DNA from: Alphaproteobacteria bacterium
GTDB lineage: Bacteria; Pseudomonadota; Alphaproteobacteria; CAAHEQ01; UBA3637
DNA: 32,092 nucleotides
Reading direction: 5' to 3'
NCBI GenBank assembly: GCA_015062245.1
Contig: SUVA01000013.1
Location: 1-32,092, forward strand
Below, piece after piece: positions 12,197 through 21,654 of this stretch. The position numbers and the translations under genes are program-made. The first letter of the stretch is position 1. Each line of letters begins with the position of its first letter. The notes beneath the pieces were generated by a model. The model ran no database searches, was not told the origin of the DNA, and saw only the letters and a list, made by a program, of their open reading frames with translations.

Positions 12197-14786
12197 AATT
12201 AAAACAACAGAAGATCTTGAATCTTTAATTGAACGGGTGCATATTGCCCAAAATCAATTTGCGACCTTTTCGGAAGAAAAAGTCAATGCGATTTTTAAAG
12301 CCGCCGCAACAGCAGCCGATAAAATGCGTATTGATTTGGCGGAAATGGCCGTGGCAGAAACAGGCATGGGGGTTTTAGAAGATAAAATCATTAAAAACCA
12401 CTTTGCCGCTGAATATATTTATAACAAGCATAAAGGTGTTAAAACCTGTGGCATTATCAAACGGGATAAAGTGAACGGGACAAAAATTGTTGCTTCTCCT
12501 TTGGGTGTGATTGCCGGTGTTATTCCGACAACAAACCCGACATCTACGGCGATTTTTAAGTCTTTAATCAGTTTAAAAACACGCAACGGTATTATTTTTT
12601 CACCGCACCCACGCGCTAAAAACTGCACGATTGCCGCTGCAAAAGTTGTTTTGGATGCCGCCGTTAAAGCCGGTGCACCCAAGGATATTATCGGTTGGAT
12701 TGATGAACCGTCATTGGAATTGACGCAGACATTAATGACACACCCGAAGATTCAAGCCATCTTGGCAACCGGTGGTCCCGGTATGGTGAAAGCCGCCTAT
12801 TCCAGTGGTAAGCCTGCTTTAGGGGTTGGTTCGGGCAATACACCGGCCGTCATTGATGAAACTGCGGATATTGTTCGTGCCGTATCATCTATTTTAATGT
12901 CTAAAACCTTTGATAACGGTATGATTTGTGCATCCGAGCAATCCGTTATCGTGGTTGATAAAGTGTACGAAGATGTCAAGAAAGAATTTGTCTATCGCGG
13001 TGCATATTTAATGAATGCCCAAGAGATGGAAAAACTCGGCAAAATCATTTTAACGGATAAGGGAACGGTTAATGCTGCTATCGTGGGACAACCTGCCCAT
13101 AAAATTGCCGAACTGGCCGGATTTAAAGTTCCCGAAAATGCCAAAATTTTATTGGCCGAACAAACATCTTATGAGGTTTCAAATCCGTTCGCCCATGAAA
13201 AATTATCACCGATTTTGGCAATGTATAAAGCCGATAGTTTTGAACAGGCAACAGACATGGCCTTTGCCTTGATAAATCTGGGCGGTTTGGGTCATACATC
13301 TGTTTTATACACAGATGAACGTGATCAAACACGTATTGATATGTATGCCCAAAAAATGCCGACAGGACGTATTTTAATCAACAGCCCAGCCTCCCAAGGC
13401 GGTATCGGAGACCTTTACAACTTCCGTTTGGAACCCTCTTTAACTTTGGGTTGCGGTTCTTGGGGCGGAAACTCAGTCAGCGAAAACGTTGGTGTTAAAC
13501 ATTTAGTGAATTATAAAACAGTTGCAGAAAGGAGAGAAAATATGTTGTGGTTCAGAGTACCGTCTAAAATTTACTTTAAACGTGGTTCAACGGAATTGGC
13601 TTTGCGTGAATATGAAGGCAAAAAACGTGCTTTCATTATTACAGACCGTTTCTTGTTTGATTCAGGGGCTGTTCGTACCATTACGGATACCTTTGAAGAA
13701 ATGGATATTGATTATCAGATTTTCTTTGATGTCAAACCCGATCCGACATTATCCACGGCCAAACAGGCTTTGACAATGGTCAACACATATCAGCCTGATT
13801 TGATTGTTGCTTTGGGCGGTGGCTCACCTATGGATGTCGGTAAGATTATTTGGTTGATGTATGAACAACCCGAAACAAACTTTGAAGATATTTCCATGCG
13901 CTTTATGGATATCAGAAAAAGAATTTGTGCTATTCCGGAATTGGGTAAAAAGGCCGATTTGGTCTGTATTCCGACAACTTCCGGTACAGGTTCCGAGGTT
14001 ACACCGTTTTCAATTATTACGGATGACGAATCGCATGTTAAATACGCCATTGCCGATTATGCCTTAACACCCAAAATGGCCATTATTGATGCCAACTTTG
14101 TGGATGGTATGCCCAAAGGCTTAACATCGGCCGGCGGTATTGATGCTTTGGTACATGCTTTGGAAGCCTATGTATCCGTTATGGCGACGAACTATACGAA
14201 CTCTCTTGCCTTGGAAGCCATCAAGCAAATCTTCCGTTATTTGCCGGCTTCTTATGAAGAAGGTGCTAACAATCCCAAAGCCCGTGAAAAAATGCATAAT
14301 GCGGCCACTATTGCCGGTATGGCCTTTGCCAATGCGTTTTTGGGTATTTGCCATTCTATGGCACATAAATTGGGGGCAATGTATAATATCCCGCACGGAA
14401 TTGCCAACGCTTTGTTGATTTGTCAGGTTATTCGTTTTAACGCAACGGATTGCCCGAAGAAACAAGCTATCTTCCCGCAATATAAAGCACCGGAAGCCAA
14501 AAAGCGCTATGGACAAATTGCCCACGTGTTATACTTGGCCGATGAAAAAGCGTCCGATGACGAAAAGGTAGAATTGCTGATTAAAGCCATTGACGAATTA
14601 AAAGGCAAAATCGGTATTCCCAAATCCATTCGTGAATGGGGCGTTGATGAAAAGACCTTTAACGACAACTTGGATAAGTTGGTTCGTTTGGCCTTTGACG
14701 ATCAATGCACGGGTGCCAATCCGGTTTATCCTTTAATGTCAGATATCAAGCAAATTTACTTGGATGCTTTTGAAGGTAAATATTAA
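12189..14786 (+). CDS. adhE: Bifunctional acetaldehyde-CoA/alcohol dehydrogenase AdhE
   Basis: An 865-residue fusion. The N-terminal aldehyde dehydrogenase half converts acetyl-CoA and NADH to acetaldehyde, with the catalytic Cys in Gly-Met-Ile-Cys-Ala-Ser-Glu (about residue 247). The C-terminal iron alcohol dehydrogenase half (from about 455) reduces acetaldehyde to ethanol, with Gly-Gly-Gly-Ser-Pro-Met-Asp for NADH and histidines in Asp-Ala-Leu-Val-His and His-Ser-Met-Ala-His-x9-His for iron. Length fits full AdhE, which forms spirosomes. Two ATGs are adjacent (12186 and 12189); the second is six bases from AGGA, so I prefer it. The start overlaps the hydrogenase stop. Co-transcription with hydrogenase and Rex makes this the NADH-consuming branch of mixed fermentation. 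Confidence 0.97.
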   Translation: MSEIKTTEDLESLIERVHIAQNQFATFSEEKVNAIFKAAATAADKMRIDLAEMAVAETGMGVLEDKIIKNHFAAEYIYNKHKGVKTCGIIKRDKVNGTKIVASPLGVIAGVIPTTNPTSTAIFKSLISLKTRNGIIFSPHPRAKNCTIAAAKVVLDAAVKAGAPKDIIGWIDEPSLELTQTLMTHPKIQAILATGGPGMVKAAYSSGKPALGVGSGNTPAVIDETADIVRAVSSILMSKTFDNGMICASEQSVIVVDKVYEDVKKEFVYRGAYLMNAQEMEKLGKIILTDKGTVNAAIVGQPAHKIAELAGFKVPENAKILLAEQTSYEVSNPFAHEKLSPILAMYKADSFEQATDMAFALINLGGLGHTSVLYTDERDQTRIDMYAQKMPTGRILINSPASQGGIGDLYNFRLEPSLTLGCGSWGGNSVSENVGVKHLVNYKTVAERRENMLWFRVPSKIYFKRGSTELALREYEGKKRAFIITDRFLFDSGAVRTITDTFEEMDIDYQIFFDVKPDPTLSTAKQALTMVNTYQPDLIVALGGGSPMDVGKIIWLMYEQPETNFEDISMRFMDIRKRICAIPELGKKADLVCIPTTSGTGSEVTPFSIITDDESHVKYAIADYALTPKMAIIDANFVDGMPKGLTSAGGIDALVHALEAYVSVMATNYTNSLALEAIKQIFRYLPASYEEGANNPKAREKMHNAATIAGMAFANAFLGICHSMAHKLGAMYNIPHGIANALLICQVIRFNATDCPKKQAIFPQYKAPEAKKRYGQIAHVLYLADEKASDDEKVELLIKAIDELKGKIGIPKSIREWGVDEKTFNDNLDKLVRLAFDDQCTGANPVYPLMSDIKQIYLDAFEGKY

Positions 14787-14788
14787 AA

Positions 14789-15436
14789 ATGGTGAATTTA
14801 TCCGGTAAAGTCATACATCGGCTAACCCTTTATCATTGTATTTTAAAATATACATTGATAAATCAGGAACGTGTTTCAAGCTTTGAAATTGCCGATTTAT
14901 TGAATCTGGATGATTCTCAGGTACGAAAGGACATCGCCTTGTGCGGTGTCCTTGGTCGTAAAAAGCAAGGTTATGCCACCAAAGATTTAAAACGGGCCAT
15001 AGAAAAAAAATTGGGTTTTCAACAAAGAAAAGAAGTCTTTATTATCGGTGCCGGCCACTTGGCAATGGCGCTGACAAATTATACGGATTTCAACGATTAC
15101 GCAATTGATATTTTATGCTTGTTTGATAATAATCCAAACAAAATCGGACAAGAAATCAATGGTAAAAAAATATTGCCATTGGAAAAATTACCCAACCTGA
15201 TATCACGCGTCAACATCAAAAATATCATTTTGACCGTTCCGCCCGAACAGGCTCAATCAGTAACTGATTATGCCGTTCAATGCGGTGTGCAATTTATTTG
15301 GAACTTTACACCAACGGTTTTAAAAGTTCCGACAAACGTCAAAGTATATTATGAAAACATTATCAGCAGTTTTATGCAGATGCATCAAGAAACAATAACA
15401 ATCCCATCTGTTAAGGCTGATAAGAAAACATCTTAA
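14789..15436 (+). CDS. rex: Redox-sensing transcriptional repressor Rex
   Basis: A 215-residue NADH/NAD+ sensor. The N-terminal winged helix includes Asp-Ser-Gln-Val-Arg-Lys-Asp (42-48), the usual DNA-recognition region. The Rossmann domain starts near residue 84 with Ile-Ile-Gly-Ala-Gly-His-Leu-Ala. The Gly-Ala-Gly-His-Leu-Ala form differs from the common Gly-x-Gly-Asn-Leu-Gly, a mild oddity. The gene starts two bases after the adhE stop, with a weak ribosome site, so translation is probably coupled. Rex releases DNA when NADH is high; here it would de-repress hydrogenase and AdhE and its own gene through the operator at 7337-7352. It converges with mnmG, only 20 bases away. Confidence 0.93.
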   Translation: MVNLSGKVIHRLTLYHCILKYTLINQERVSSFEIADLLNLDDSQVRKDIALCGVLGRKKQGYATKDLKRAIEKKLGFQQRKEVFIIGAGHLAMALTNYTDFNDYAIDILCLFDNNPNKIGQEINGKKILPLEKLPNLISRVNIKNIILTVPPEQAQSVTDYAVQCGVQFIWNFTPTVLKVPTNVKVYYENIISSFMQMHQETITIPSVKADKKTS

Positions 15437-15456
15437 ATAACTGAATTTAAAATAAT

Positions 15457-17304
15457 TTATTTTCCTTTTAAATAGCCAATGACGGCCGTCACAGAGGCCG
15501 GTGTAATACCGCGCATACGGCTCATCGCCCCAATGGTGGCTGGGCGTGTTTGTTCCAATCTTTCCACAATTTCATTGGATAAACCACCGACTTTTTTATA
15601 ATCAAAATCTTCCGGTATCAAAAGAGCTTCTTCTTTTTTAAAGGCCAAAATATCCAAAGACTGGCGAGCAAGATATCCTTGATAAATCCCTTCAATTTCC
15701 AATTGTTCGGCAACTTCTGGTTTTATATTACTCAATTCAGGGAATACCTGAACGACATCCGCCCACTTCACATTAGGATATGCCAACAAATCCAACGGTT
15801 TTCGATTATGTCCATCCACATTGACTTGGAAACCCAATGCTTTTAATTGTTTGGGCGTTTTATGTAATGTTTTAACAAAAGCCCTTGCTTTTTCCAAAGC
15901 CCGTTTTTTAGCACGGAATTTTTTGGCACGCTCCTTGCCAACACATCCTACTTTAATTCCTAACTCCGTCAAACGTAAATCAGCATTATCCGCCCGCATT
16001 GTTAAACGATATTCGGCACGGGAAGTGAATAAACGATAAGGTTCATCCACACCCAACGTGGTAATATCATCTATCATCACACCCAAATAGCTGTCCGCCC
16101 TGTCCATTATCAGTTTTTTGCGTTTGCCAAGTGCTTTCAAGCCCGCATTCACACCCGCCAATAATCCTTGACCGGCCGCTTCTTCATAACCTGTCGTACC
16201 GTTTATTTGACCGGCCAAATAAAGATTGGGAACTTTTTTCGTTTCCAAGGTCAACTTCATTTCCCTTGGATCCACATAGTCATACTCAATCGCATAAGCA
16301 TAACGCAATATTTTGACATTTTCCAACCCTGGAATAGAACGGATAAAAGATTCCTGCACATCCTTTGGAACACTGGTTGAAATACCGTTGGGATATATAC
16401 TATTACCATTATAAGTTTCGGGTTCCAAGAAAATATGATGACTGTCACGGCCCGAAAAACGCACCAATTTTGTTTCAATGCTGGGACAATAGCGGGGGCC
16501 CACCGACTGAATCTGACCATCATACAAAGGCGCTCTGTCCAGATTATCCAAAATAATTTTGTGTGTTTCGGGCGTGGTATGGGTAATCCAACACGGAATT
16601 TGATCAGGCGCAAAATCCCCCGTCATAAAGGAAAAAGGTTTGGGCGGATTATCACCGTCTTGACGTTGACACTTGGACCAATCAATCGTGTTTTTATCCA
16701 AGCGAGCGGGCGTTCCTGTTTTTAATCGGCCGATAGTTAAACCCAATTTTTTAAGGGCCGGTGTAATACCATAACAGGCCGGCTCACCAAAACGACCACC
16801 TTTTGTTTGTTCTTGACCAATATGCATCACACCGTTTAAAAAAGTCCCTGTTGTCAAAATAACACATTTGGCATAAATTGGTTTGCCATTTACCAAAACA
16901 CCCGAAATTTTGCCGTCTTTAAAGACCAAATCTTCCACGGCACCTTCCTTTAAGGTTAAATTGGGATAGTTTTTTAACTCTTCCTGCATATATTTCATAT
17001 ATAATGTTTTGTCGGCCTGGGCTCGTGGACCTTGAACAGCAGGACCTTTGCTGGCATTCAACATACGAAATTGCAGACCTGCTTTATCAATCACACGCCC
17101 CATAACACCATCCAGTGCATCAATTTCACGCACCAATGTACCTTTACCAAGACCACCGATCGCAGGATTGCACGACATATCGCCAATGGTTTTGATGTGA
17201 TGTGTCACCAACAAAGTTTTAGCCCCTACTCTGGCCGAAGCTGTACAAGCTTCGCACCCTGCATGTCCCCCACCCACAACAATGACGTCATACCCCTTTT
17301 GCAT
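15457..17304 (-). CDS. mnmG: tRNA U34 carboxymethylaminomethyl enzyme MnmG (GidA)
   Basis: A 615-residue FAD protein that with MnmE modifies the wobble uridine of certain tRNAs. It opens with the FAD motif Val-Gly-Gly-Gly-His-Ala-Gly-Cys-Glu and has [10 protein letters not shown] soon after, with the MnmE-binding helical end ([10 protein letters not shown]) at the C-terminus. Full length. It starts one base after the stop of a small membrane-protein gene, which separates it from mnmE in the same orientation. Converges with rex; the 20-base gap holds only an AT-rich inverted repeat (AAAATA/ATTTT), so readthrough between the two units is possible. Confidence 0.98.
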   Translation of the reverse strand: MQKGYDVIVVGGGHAGCEACTASARVGAKTLLVTHHIKTIGDMSCNPAIGGLGKGTLVREIDALDGVMGRVIDKAGLQFRMLNASKGPAVQGPRAQADKTLYMKYMQEELKNYPNLTLKEGAVEDLVFKDGKISGVLVNGKPIYAKCVILTTGTFLNGVMHIGQEQTKGGRFGEPACYGITPALKKLGLTIGRLKTGTPARLDKNTIDWSKCQRQDGDNPPKPFSFMTGDFAPDQIPCWITHTTPETHKIILDNLDRAPLYDGQIQSVGPRYCPSIETKLVRFSGRDSHHIFLEPETYNGNSIYPNGISTSVPKDVQESFIRSIPGLENVKILRYAYAIEYDYVDPREMKLTLETKKVPNLYLAGQINGTTGYEEAAGQGLLAGVNAGLKALGKRKKLIMDRADSYLGVMIDDITTLGVDEPYRLFTSRAEYRLTMRADNADLRLTELGIKVGCVGKERAKKFRAKKRALEKARAFVKTLHKTPKQLKALGFQVNVDGHNRKPLDLLAYPNVKWADVVQVFPELSNIKPEVAEQLEIEGIYQGYLARQSLDILAFKKEEALLIPEDFDYKKVGGLSNEIVERLEQTRPATIGAMSRMRGITPASVTAVIGYLKGK

Positions 17305-17305
17305 T

Positions 17306-17698
17306 TTATGCGAAACTCCGTTCTTGTTGTTTTAAAAGGGACATTTCTTGTTTTAGTTTCTTTTCTTGTTTAGTCAATATTGTGTGTGTCACAACGCCTG
17401 TGAGAGCAGCCGATATACCAACCCAACGAGCAACCTCCCCAATTTTTGATTTAGGAGAGTAACAAAAAGCACCCAAAACTGCCATATAAAGCAATAATGA
17501 TGCACAGGAACTTTTAAATTGGAGATCACGATTTTTTACTAACTTTTTATTGACAGAAAGTTGTTGTTGATAATTATCCCGTTGCTTTTCCAATTTCTGT
17601 CTTTTTTGTTCTATTTGATTCAAAGAGATAAAACCACCCTCTGGAGTTTGAATAAAAATATCAATTTGTGGACCTTTTTGTTTAGGAATAGAATACAT
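17306..17698 (-). CDS. Coiled-coil membrane protein between mnmE and mnmG, hypothetical
   Basis: A 130-residue protein. Residues about 28-60 are strongly charged and likely form a coiled coil; about 63-80 and 91-110 are hydrophobic and could span the membrane; the tail (about 110-126) is again Lys/Glu/Gln-rich. Not recognised. It has a good AAGGAG site and its own promoter-like sequence, and its stop is one base from the mnmG start, so mnmG translation may depend on it. Nothing in the sequence links it to tRNA modification. Confidence 0.65.
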   Translation of the reverse strand: MYSIPKQKGPQIDIFIQTPEGGFISLNQIEQKRQKLEKQRDNYQQQLSVNKKLVKNRDLQFKSSCASLLLYMAVLGAFCYSPKSKIGEVARWVGISAALTGVVTHTILTKQEKKLKQEMSLLKQQERSFA

Positions 17699-17722
17699 AA
17701 AAACTCCTTTTCTCAGGGAACA

Positions 17723-17750
17723 TTATACACCATTTACCCAAAAAAATCAA
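17723..17750 (-). promoter_or_regulatory. Promoter for the small membrane gene and mnmG
   Basis: On the minus strand TTGATT (about 17750-17745) and TATAAT (17728-17723) are 16-17 bases apart, just after the mnmE stop codon. It would let the downstream pair be transcribed independently of the yidC-engB-mnmE unit. Confidence 0.6.
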
Positions 17751-19064
17751 TTATTTTCCTATGCAAAAATCGCGGAAGATGACGTCCAAAAGTTCATCCA
17801 CATCTATGCGTCCTGTAATACGCCCAATGGCACGAGCCGCTAAACGCAAATCTTCGGTTTTGAGTTCCAATTCAGGGGCAACTAAGGCATTTTGTAAATG
17901 TGCCACACATTGGGTCAAGGCCACACGATAGCGTTCACGGGTAATGGCAACACCACCTGAAAAAGAATCTGTTAGAATCTGTTTTATTTCATCCCAAAGA
18001 GTGGTAATGCCAGCCCCTGTTTTGGCCGAAATAAAATGTTCTTTCTTGGATATTTTTTTATTTAATAAATCTGATTTATTCCAAATAGTTATGACACGTT
18101 TTTCATTTAAAGCTTTTGGTAATTTTTTGGTATTCGGATAATCTTTGGCATCTTGGATAGATAAAATCAAATCCGCCTGTTCAGCCCGTTTTACCGCCCG
18201 ACGAATTCCTTCGGCTTCAATTTCTTCTTCTGAATCACGAAGTCCTGCTGTATCGGCCAAAATGACCGGAAAACCAGCCACATCCAAATGGGCTTCCACA
18301 ATATCACGAGTCGTGCCGGCCGTCTGTGAAACAATAGCCACTTCTTTTTTTGTCAATGCATTGATAAGCGAAGATTTGCCCACATTCGGAACGCCAACAA
18401 TAGCTATTTGAAATCCTTCACGCAAACGTTCCCCCCGCCTGTCATCCGATAAATGGGCGGATATTTTTTCAATTAAATCCCGAATATCATCATCAATTTG
18501 CTTTTCTTTTTCGGGCGGAATTTCCTCTTCGGGAAAATCAATAAAAGCTTCGGCATAGGCCAAATGATGAACCAACTGTTTGCGCCAACTTTCATAAAGC
18601 TGACCTAAATTACCGCTTAATTGCGCCAAGGCTTGTTTTCTTTGTTCTTCCGTTTCCGCATGAATTAAATCCAATAAGCCTTCGGCCTCGGTTAAATCCA
18701 TTTTACCATTGATAACGGCACGGCGGGAATATTCGCCCCTTTCGGCTGGCCGACAATTAGGCATCTGAGATAAAGCATTCATCACGGATTGAATCACCCC
18801 TCGCCCACCATGAATTTGCAATTCAGCCACATCTTCACCGGTAAAACTGTGTGGGGCTTTAAAATAAAGAACCAAGCCCTTATCCAAAACCTTATCCTGA
18901 AAAATCAAAGAACGAAAATAGGCGTAGTTGGGTTTTGGATTTTCAAGGCCACACAGATTTTTAAGAACCTTTAAAACATCAGGACCCGACAAACGAATAA
19001 CAGCTATCCCAGCCGTTCCCAAGCCCGAAGCCAACGCATAAATCGTATCGCCCGATTGATACAT
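17751..19064 (-). CDS. mnmE: tRNA modification GTPase MnmE (TrmE)
   Basis: A 437-residue GTPase partner of MnmG. An N-terminal formyl-THF-binding-type domain is followed by the G domain: Gly-Val-Pro-Asn-Val-Gly-Lys-Ser-Ser (G1), Asp-Thr-Ala-Gly-Leu-Arg (G3) and Asn-Lys-Ser-Asp (G4), and by the conserved C-terminal Cys-Ile-Gly-Lys. All key residues are present and the length is normal. The start codon shares one base with the engB stop (TAATG), with a GGAGG site, so the two are coupled. Confidence 0.97.
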   Translation of the reverse strand: MYQSGDTIYALASGLGTAGIAVIRLSGPDVLKVLKNLCGLENPKPNYAYFRSLIFQDKVLDKGLVLYFKAPHSFTGEDVAELQIHGGRGVIQSVMNALSQMPNCRPAERGEYSRRAVINGKMDLTEAEGLLDLIHAETEEQRKQALAQLSGNLGQLYESWRKQLVHHLAYAEAFIDFPEEEIPPEKEKQIDDDIRDLIEKISAHLSDDRRGERLREGFQIAIVGVPNVGKSSLINALTKKEVAIVSQTAGTTRDIVEAHLDVAGFPVILADTAGLRDSEEEIEAEGIRRAVKRAEQADLILSIQDAKDYPNTKKLPKALNEKRVITIWNKSDLLNKKISKKEHFISAKTGAGITTLWDEIKQILTDSFSGGVAITRERYRVALTQCVAHLQNALVAPELELKTEDLRLAARAIGRITGRIDVDELLDVIFRDFCIGK

Positions 19065-19684
19065 TATAATTCCTCCAAGACTTTATAAACCTCACCACGC
19101 AGTTGGGCAACACCCAAACCTGATTGAGAGCTGGTCATTAAAATTTCAGGATAACACGCCACATGGGTTTTACCTTCATCCACGGTTTCTTGATAAACCT
19201 TTTCTAATTCACTTTTCTTGATTTTATCGGCCTTGGTTAAAACAATTTGATAGGTCACAGCTGATCTGTCCAACATTACCATAATATCTCTATCCACTTT
19301 TTTAAGGCCGTGGCGTGAATCTATCAATAAAAAAACCCTTTTTAATTGTTGGCGACCACGCAAATAATCATGAATCAATCTGGTCCATGTTTCAACCAAT
19401 TTTTTTGGGGCCGCCGCAAAACCATAACCCGGCAAATCCACCAAGAAAAACTTTTTACCGACTTGGAAAAAATTCAATTCCTGAGTACGCCCTGGGGTAT
19501 TACTTGCCCGAGCAATCGGCTTGCCCGATAAGGCATTTATCAAAGAAGATTTTCCCACATTGGAACGACCGGCAAAGGCAATTTCAGGCAAACGTAAAAG
19601 AGGTAAATCTTCCACACACCTGACACCACGGGCAAATGATATGTCCGTTGAAAAAAGCTCTTTACCTTTTGTTTCAAATGCCAT
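19064..19684 (-). CDS. engB: Ribosome biogenesis GTPase YsxC/EngB
   Basis: A 206-residue GTPase involved in large-subunit assembly: Gly-Arg-Ser-Asn-Val-Gly-Lys-Ser-Ser (G1), Asp-Leu-Pro-Gly-Tyr-Gly (G3), Thr-Lys-Ala-Asp (G4). I chose the ATG at 19684, which shares one base with the yidC stop (TGATG) and has AAAGGTG upstream. The open frame extends to 19807, but that part is yidC read in another frame. The length from 19684 is typical for the family. Confidence 0.96.
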   Translation of the reverse strand: MAFETKGKELFSTDISFARGVRCVEDLPLLRLPEIAFAGRSNVGKSSLINALSGKPIARASNTPGRTQELNFFQVGKKFFLVDLPGYGFAAAPKKLVETWTRLIHDYLRGRQQLKRVFLLIDSRHGLKKVDRDIMVMLDRSAVTYQIVLTKADKIKKSELEKVYQETVDEGKTHVACYPEILMTSSQSGLGVAQLRGEVYKVLEEL

Positions 19685-21333
19685 CACTTCACCTTTTTCA
19701 TAATATAGCGTTGTTGCATAATGGAAAGGATATTGCTCCAAGTCCAATAAATAATCAAACCAACGGCAAACTGTCCCATCATAAAGGTAAAGATGACAGG
19801 CATCCATTTAAACATATTCATTTGGGCTTTATCCATACCGGCGGTCTGAGGCGTCATTTTTTGTTGGATATACATGGTCAACCCCATCAATATCGGCATC
19901 ACACCCAGATTTAAAAAGCTTGGAATCGGCCAAGGAATTAAACCAAATAAAGTAAATACGGAACTGCTGTCAGGGGCCGATAAATCTTTAATCCACCAAA
20001 AGAACGGCGCTTGACGCATTTGCAAAGAAACAGACAAAACTTTATACAAAGCGAAAAAGACCGGAATTTGAATCAACATCGGCAAACATCCGCCGGCCGG
20101 ATTGACCTTTTCACGCTTATAAAGGGCCATTACTTCCTGTTGCATACGCAAACGATCATCTTTATAACGCTGTTGAATGGATTGTAATTGAGGTTGAATC
20201 TTTTTCATTTGGGCCATTGACACATATGACTTTGTTGCCACAGGCAATAACAATAAGCGCAACAATGTGGCAAACAACAAAATGGCAATACCCATATTTC
20301 CAACAAAAGCATTTAACCATTGTAAGAAATACAAAAACGGCTTGGTTAAAAAGTAAAACCATCCAAAATCAATACTCAATTCAAATTTAGGGATATTATA
20401 CAATTGCATATAATCATTTATCAAATTCAAATCTTTAGCACCGGCAAAAACACGGGTTGTGCGTGTTATCGTTTGCCCTGAGGCCAAAGTCAAAGAATTG
20501 CCTTCAAAAGAAGCCCGATAGGCATCATTATCAAATGCGTTTGTGATTTTCACTTGATCATCGGCCTGAGGGATTAAAATTGTTTGCCAATACTTATCCG
20601 TCAAACCCAACCAAGTATTTTTACTTTGATAAGAAATCGTTTCTTCATCAATGGTCGGATAATCATTTTCCTGTAAGCGGTTATCGGCCATTGATACAAA
20701 GCCCGTATGAACAACGCTTCTTTGTTCCGATATTGTATCTTTTGAACGATAAATTTGCCCTTGCAACGTGGCCGAAATAGGTTGAGCCGATGTATTGGAA
20801 ATTTCATCCACAAACGTCAACATATAATGATCATCCAAAGAAATTGTTCTTTTTAATGTTAAATCACGACTCTTTGCACCAAAAACCAAAGGGGTATTTG
20901 GTGTTAAAGTTTCGCCTTCTTGTAAAATCAAGGGGATTTTTTGCCCCGCCACAGTCCAATAAACATCCAAGCCATATTTATCCGACAATAATTGCACATC
21001 AGGGCTGTCTTCAGCCAAAGTTTCCTTATATTGCGTCAAAGTCCAATCATTGATGGTTAAGCCATCGGCGGTAATTTTACCGGATACAAAATCATTTTGA
21101 ACGGCAAATGTAGCTTGTTCAAGGGCTTTTTCCACAACTGGCAAAGTCGGTTGAACAACCTGAACGGGCTTCGTTTCAACAACCTGTTCCGCAACCTGAG
21201 TTTGTTCAGGGGCAACAGTATTTTCCACTTTCGGACGGGTAAATGTTTGAAAACCCATCAACACAAAAATAATTAAAATTAAAGCGACAAATAAATTTCT
21301 TTCTTCACTTTTAAATTGCTTTGGATTTTGCAT
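19684..21333 (-). CDS. yidC: Membrane protein insertase YidC
   Basis: A 549-residue inner-membrane insertase. An N-terminal membrane helix (about 13-29) is followed by a Pro/Val/Gln-rich linker, a large periplasmic domain (about 70-310) and the five-helix Oxa1 core (about 330-545), including Gly-Gly-Cys-Leu-Pro-Met-Leu-Ile-Gln-Ile-Pro and the conserved membrane Arg in the first core helix region (Leu-Leu-Arg-Leu-Leu). It heads the yidC-engB-mnmE unit. The usual neighbours rpmH and rnpA are not upstream; a divergent pilin-like gene is there instead, suggesting an insertion or rearrangement at this locus. Confidence 0.97.
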   Translation of the reverse strand: MQNPKQFKSEERNLFVALILIIFVLMGFQTFTRPKVENTVAPEQTQVAEQVVETKPVQVVQPTLPVVEKALEQATFAVQNDFVSGKITADGLTINDWTLTQYKETLAEDSPDVQLLSDKYGLDVYWTVAGQKIPLILQEGETLTPNTPLVFGAKSRDLTLKRTISLDDHYMLTFVDEISNTSAQPISATLQGQIYRSKDTISEQRSVVHTGFVSMADNRLQENDYPTIDEETISYQSKNTWLGLTDKYWQTILIPQADDQVKITNAFDNDAYRASFEGNSLTLASGQTITRTTRVFAGAKDLNLINDYMQLYNIPKFELSIDFGWFYFLTKPFLYFLQWLNAFVGNMGIAILLFATLLRLLLLPVATKSYVSMAQMKKIQPQLQSIQQRYKDDRLRMQQEVMALYKREKVNPAGGCLPMLIQIPVFFALYKVLSVSLQMRQAPFFWWIKDLSAPDSSSVFTLFGLIPWPIPSFLNLGVMPILMGLTMYIQQKMTPQTAGMDKAQMNMFKWMPVIFTFMMGQFAVGLIIYWTWSNILSIMQQRYIMKKVK

Positions 21334-21356
21334 AATTTTCCTTTCATTATTTTTCT

Positions 21357-21385
21357 ATTTTACCCAAAATGCATCTAAAATGCAA
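21357..21385 (-). promoter_or_regulatory. Promoter of the yidC operon
   Basis: Minus strand TTGCAT (21385-21380), 17-base spacer, TAAAAT (21362-21357), followed by GAAAGGA before the yidC start. Divergent from the pilin leader promoter 18 bases away. Confidence 0.65.
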
Positions 21386-21402
21386 ATACTTTTATTTTTT
21401 AC

Positions 21403-21431
21403 TTGACTATTGTTGTTTTATTTTTTATTCT
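21403..21431 (+). promoter_or_regulatory. Promoter of the structured leader and pilin-like gene
   Basis: TTGACT (21403-21408), 17-base spacer, TATTCT (21426-21431). Predicted start near 21438, which is the first base of the structured leader. Confidence 0.6.
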
Positions 21432-21437
21432 TGAAGT

Positions 21438-21628
21438 ACTTTTGCATTGGCAAAAGTGTGGGCTTAGAAAACCCATAGAAACATGAGTTGCACAACACAA
21501 CTCAATTAAAAAGTTGACATTCGCCGTATTTGGGCGGATGTCAGCGAATAAGGCTCCCGCCAAATAAGCTGAGCCATAGTGTTTCATGGTTTTCTAACAT
21601 CCGTCCACTTTTTAAAAGTGGATTTTTT
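21438..21628 (+). ncRNA. Structured leader RNA or sRNA upstream of pilin-like gene
   Basis: A first hairpin ACTTTTGC/GCAAAAGT (21438-21457) is followed by a long helix of about 18 bp with two single-base bulges, whose strands are 21464-21483 and 21580-21597 (for example TTAGAAAAC with GTTTTCTAA). It encloses three hairpins: GAGTTG/CAACTC (about 21485-21503), GACAT-x-CGCC/GGCG-x-ATGTC (about 21516-21542) and GGCTC/GAGCC (about 21552-21575). A Rho-independent terminator, TCCACTTTT/AAAAGTGGA plus T7, ends it (about 21604-21628), 27 bases before the gene. AAAAGTG at 21452 can pair instead with CACTTTT of the terminator. No known riboswitch consensus was found; a 6S-like RNA was considered but the multibranched shape does not fit well. 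Confidence 0.6.
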
Positions 21629-21654
21629 TATGATTTAAAAAAGGAGAAGAAAAA

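Noticed and set aside
15437-15456. Bidirectional terminator between rex and mnmG
   Set aside because: Only a short AT-rich inverted repeat is present, without a stable stem or T tract.
19685-19807. Longer N-terminus for EngB
   Set aside because: It lies wholly inside yidC in another frame; the ATG at 19684 has a ribosome site and gives the normal length.
21438-21628. Leader RNA as 6S RNA
   Set aside because: It has a long closing helix, but three separate hairpins branch from it instead of a single rod with one central bubble.
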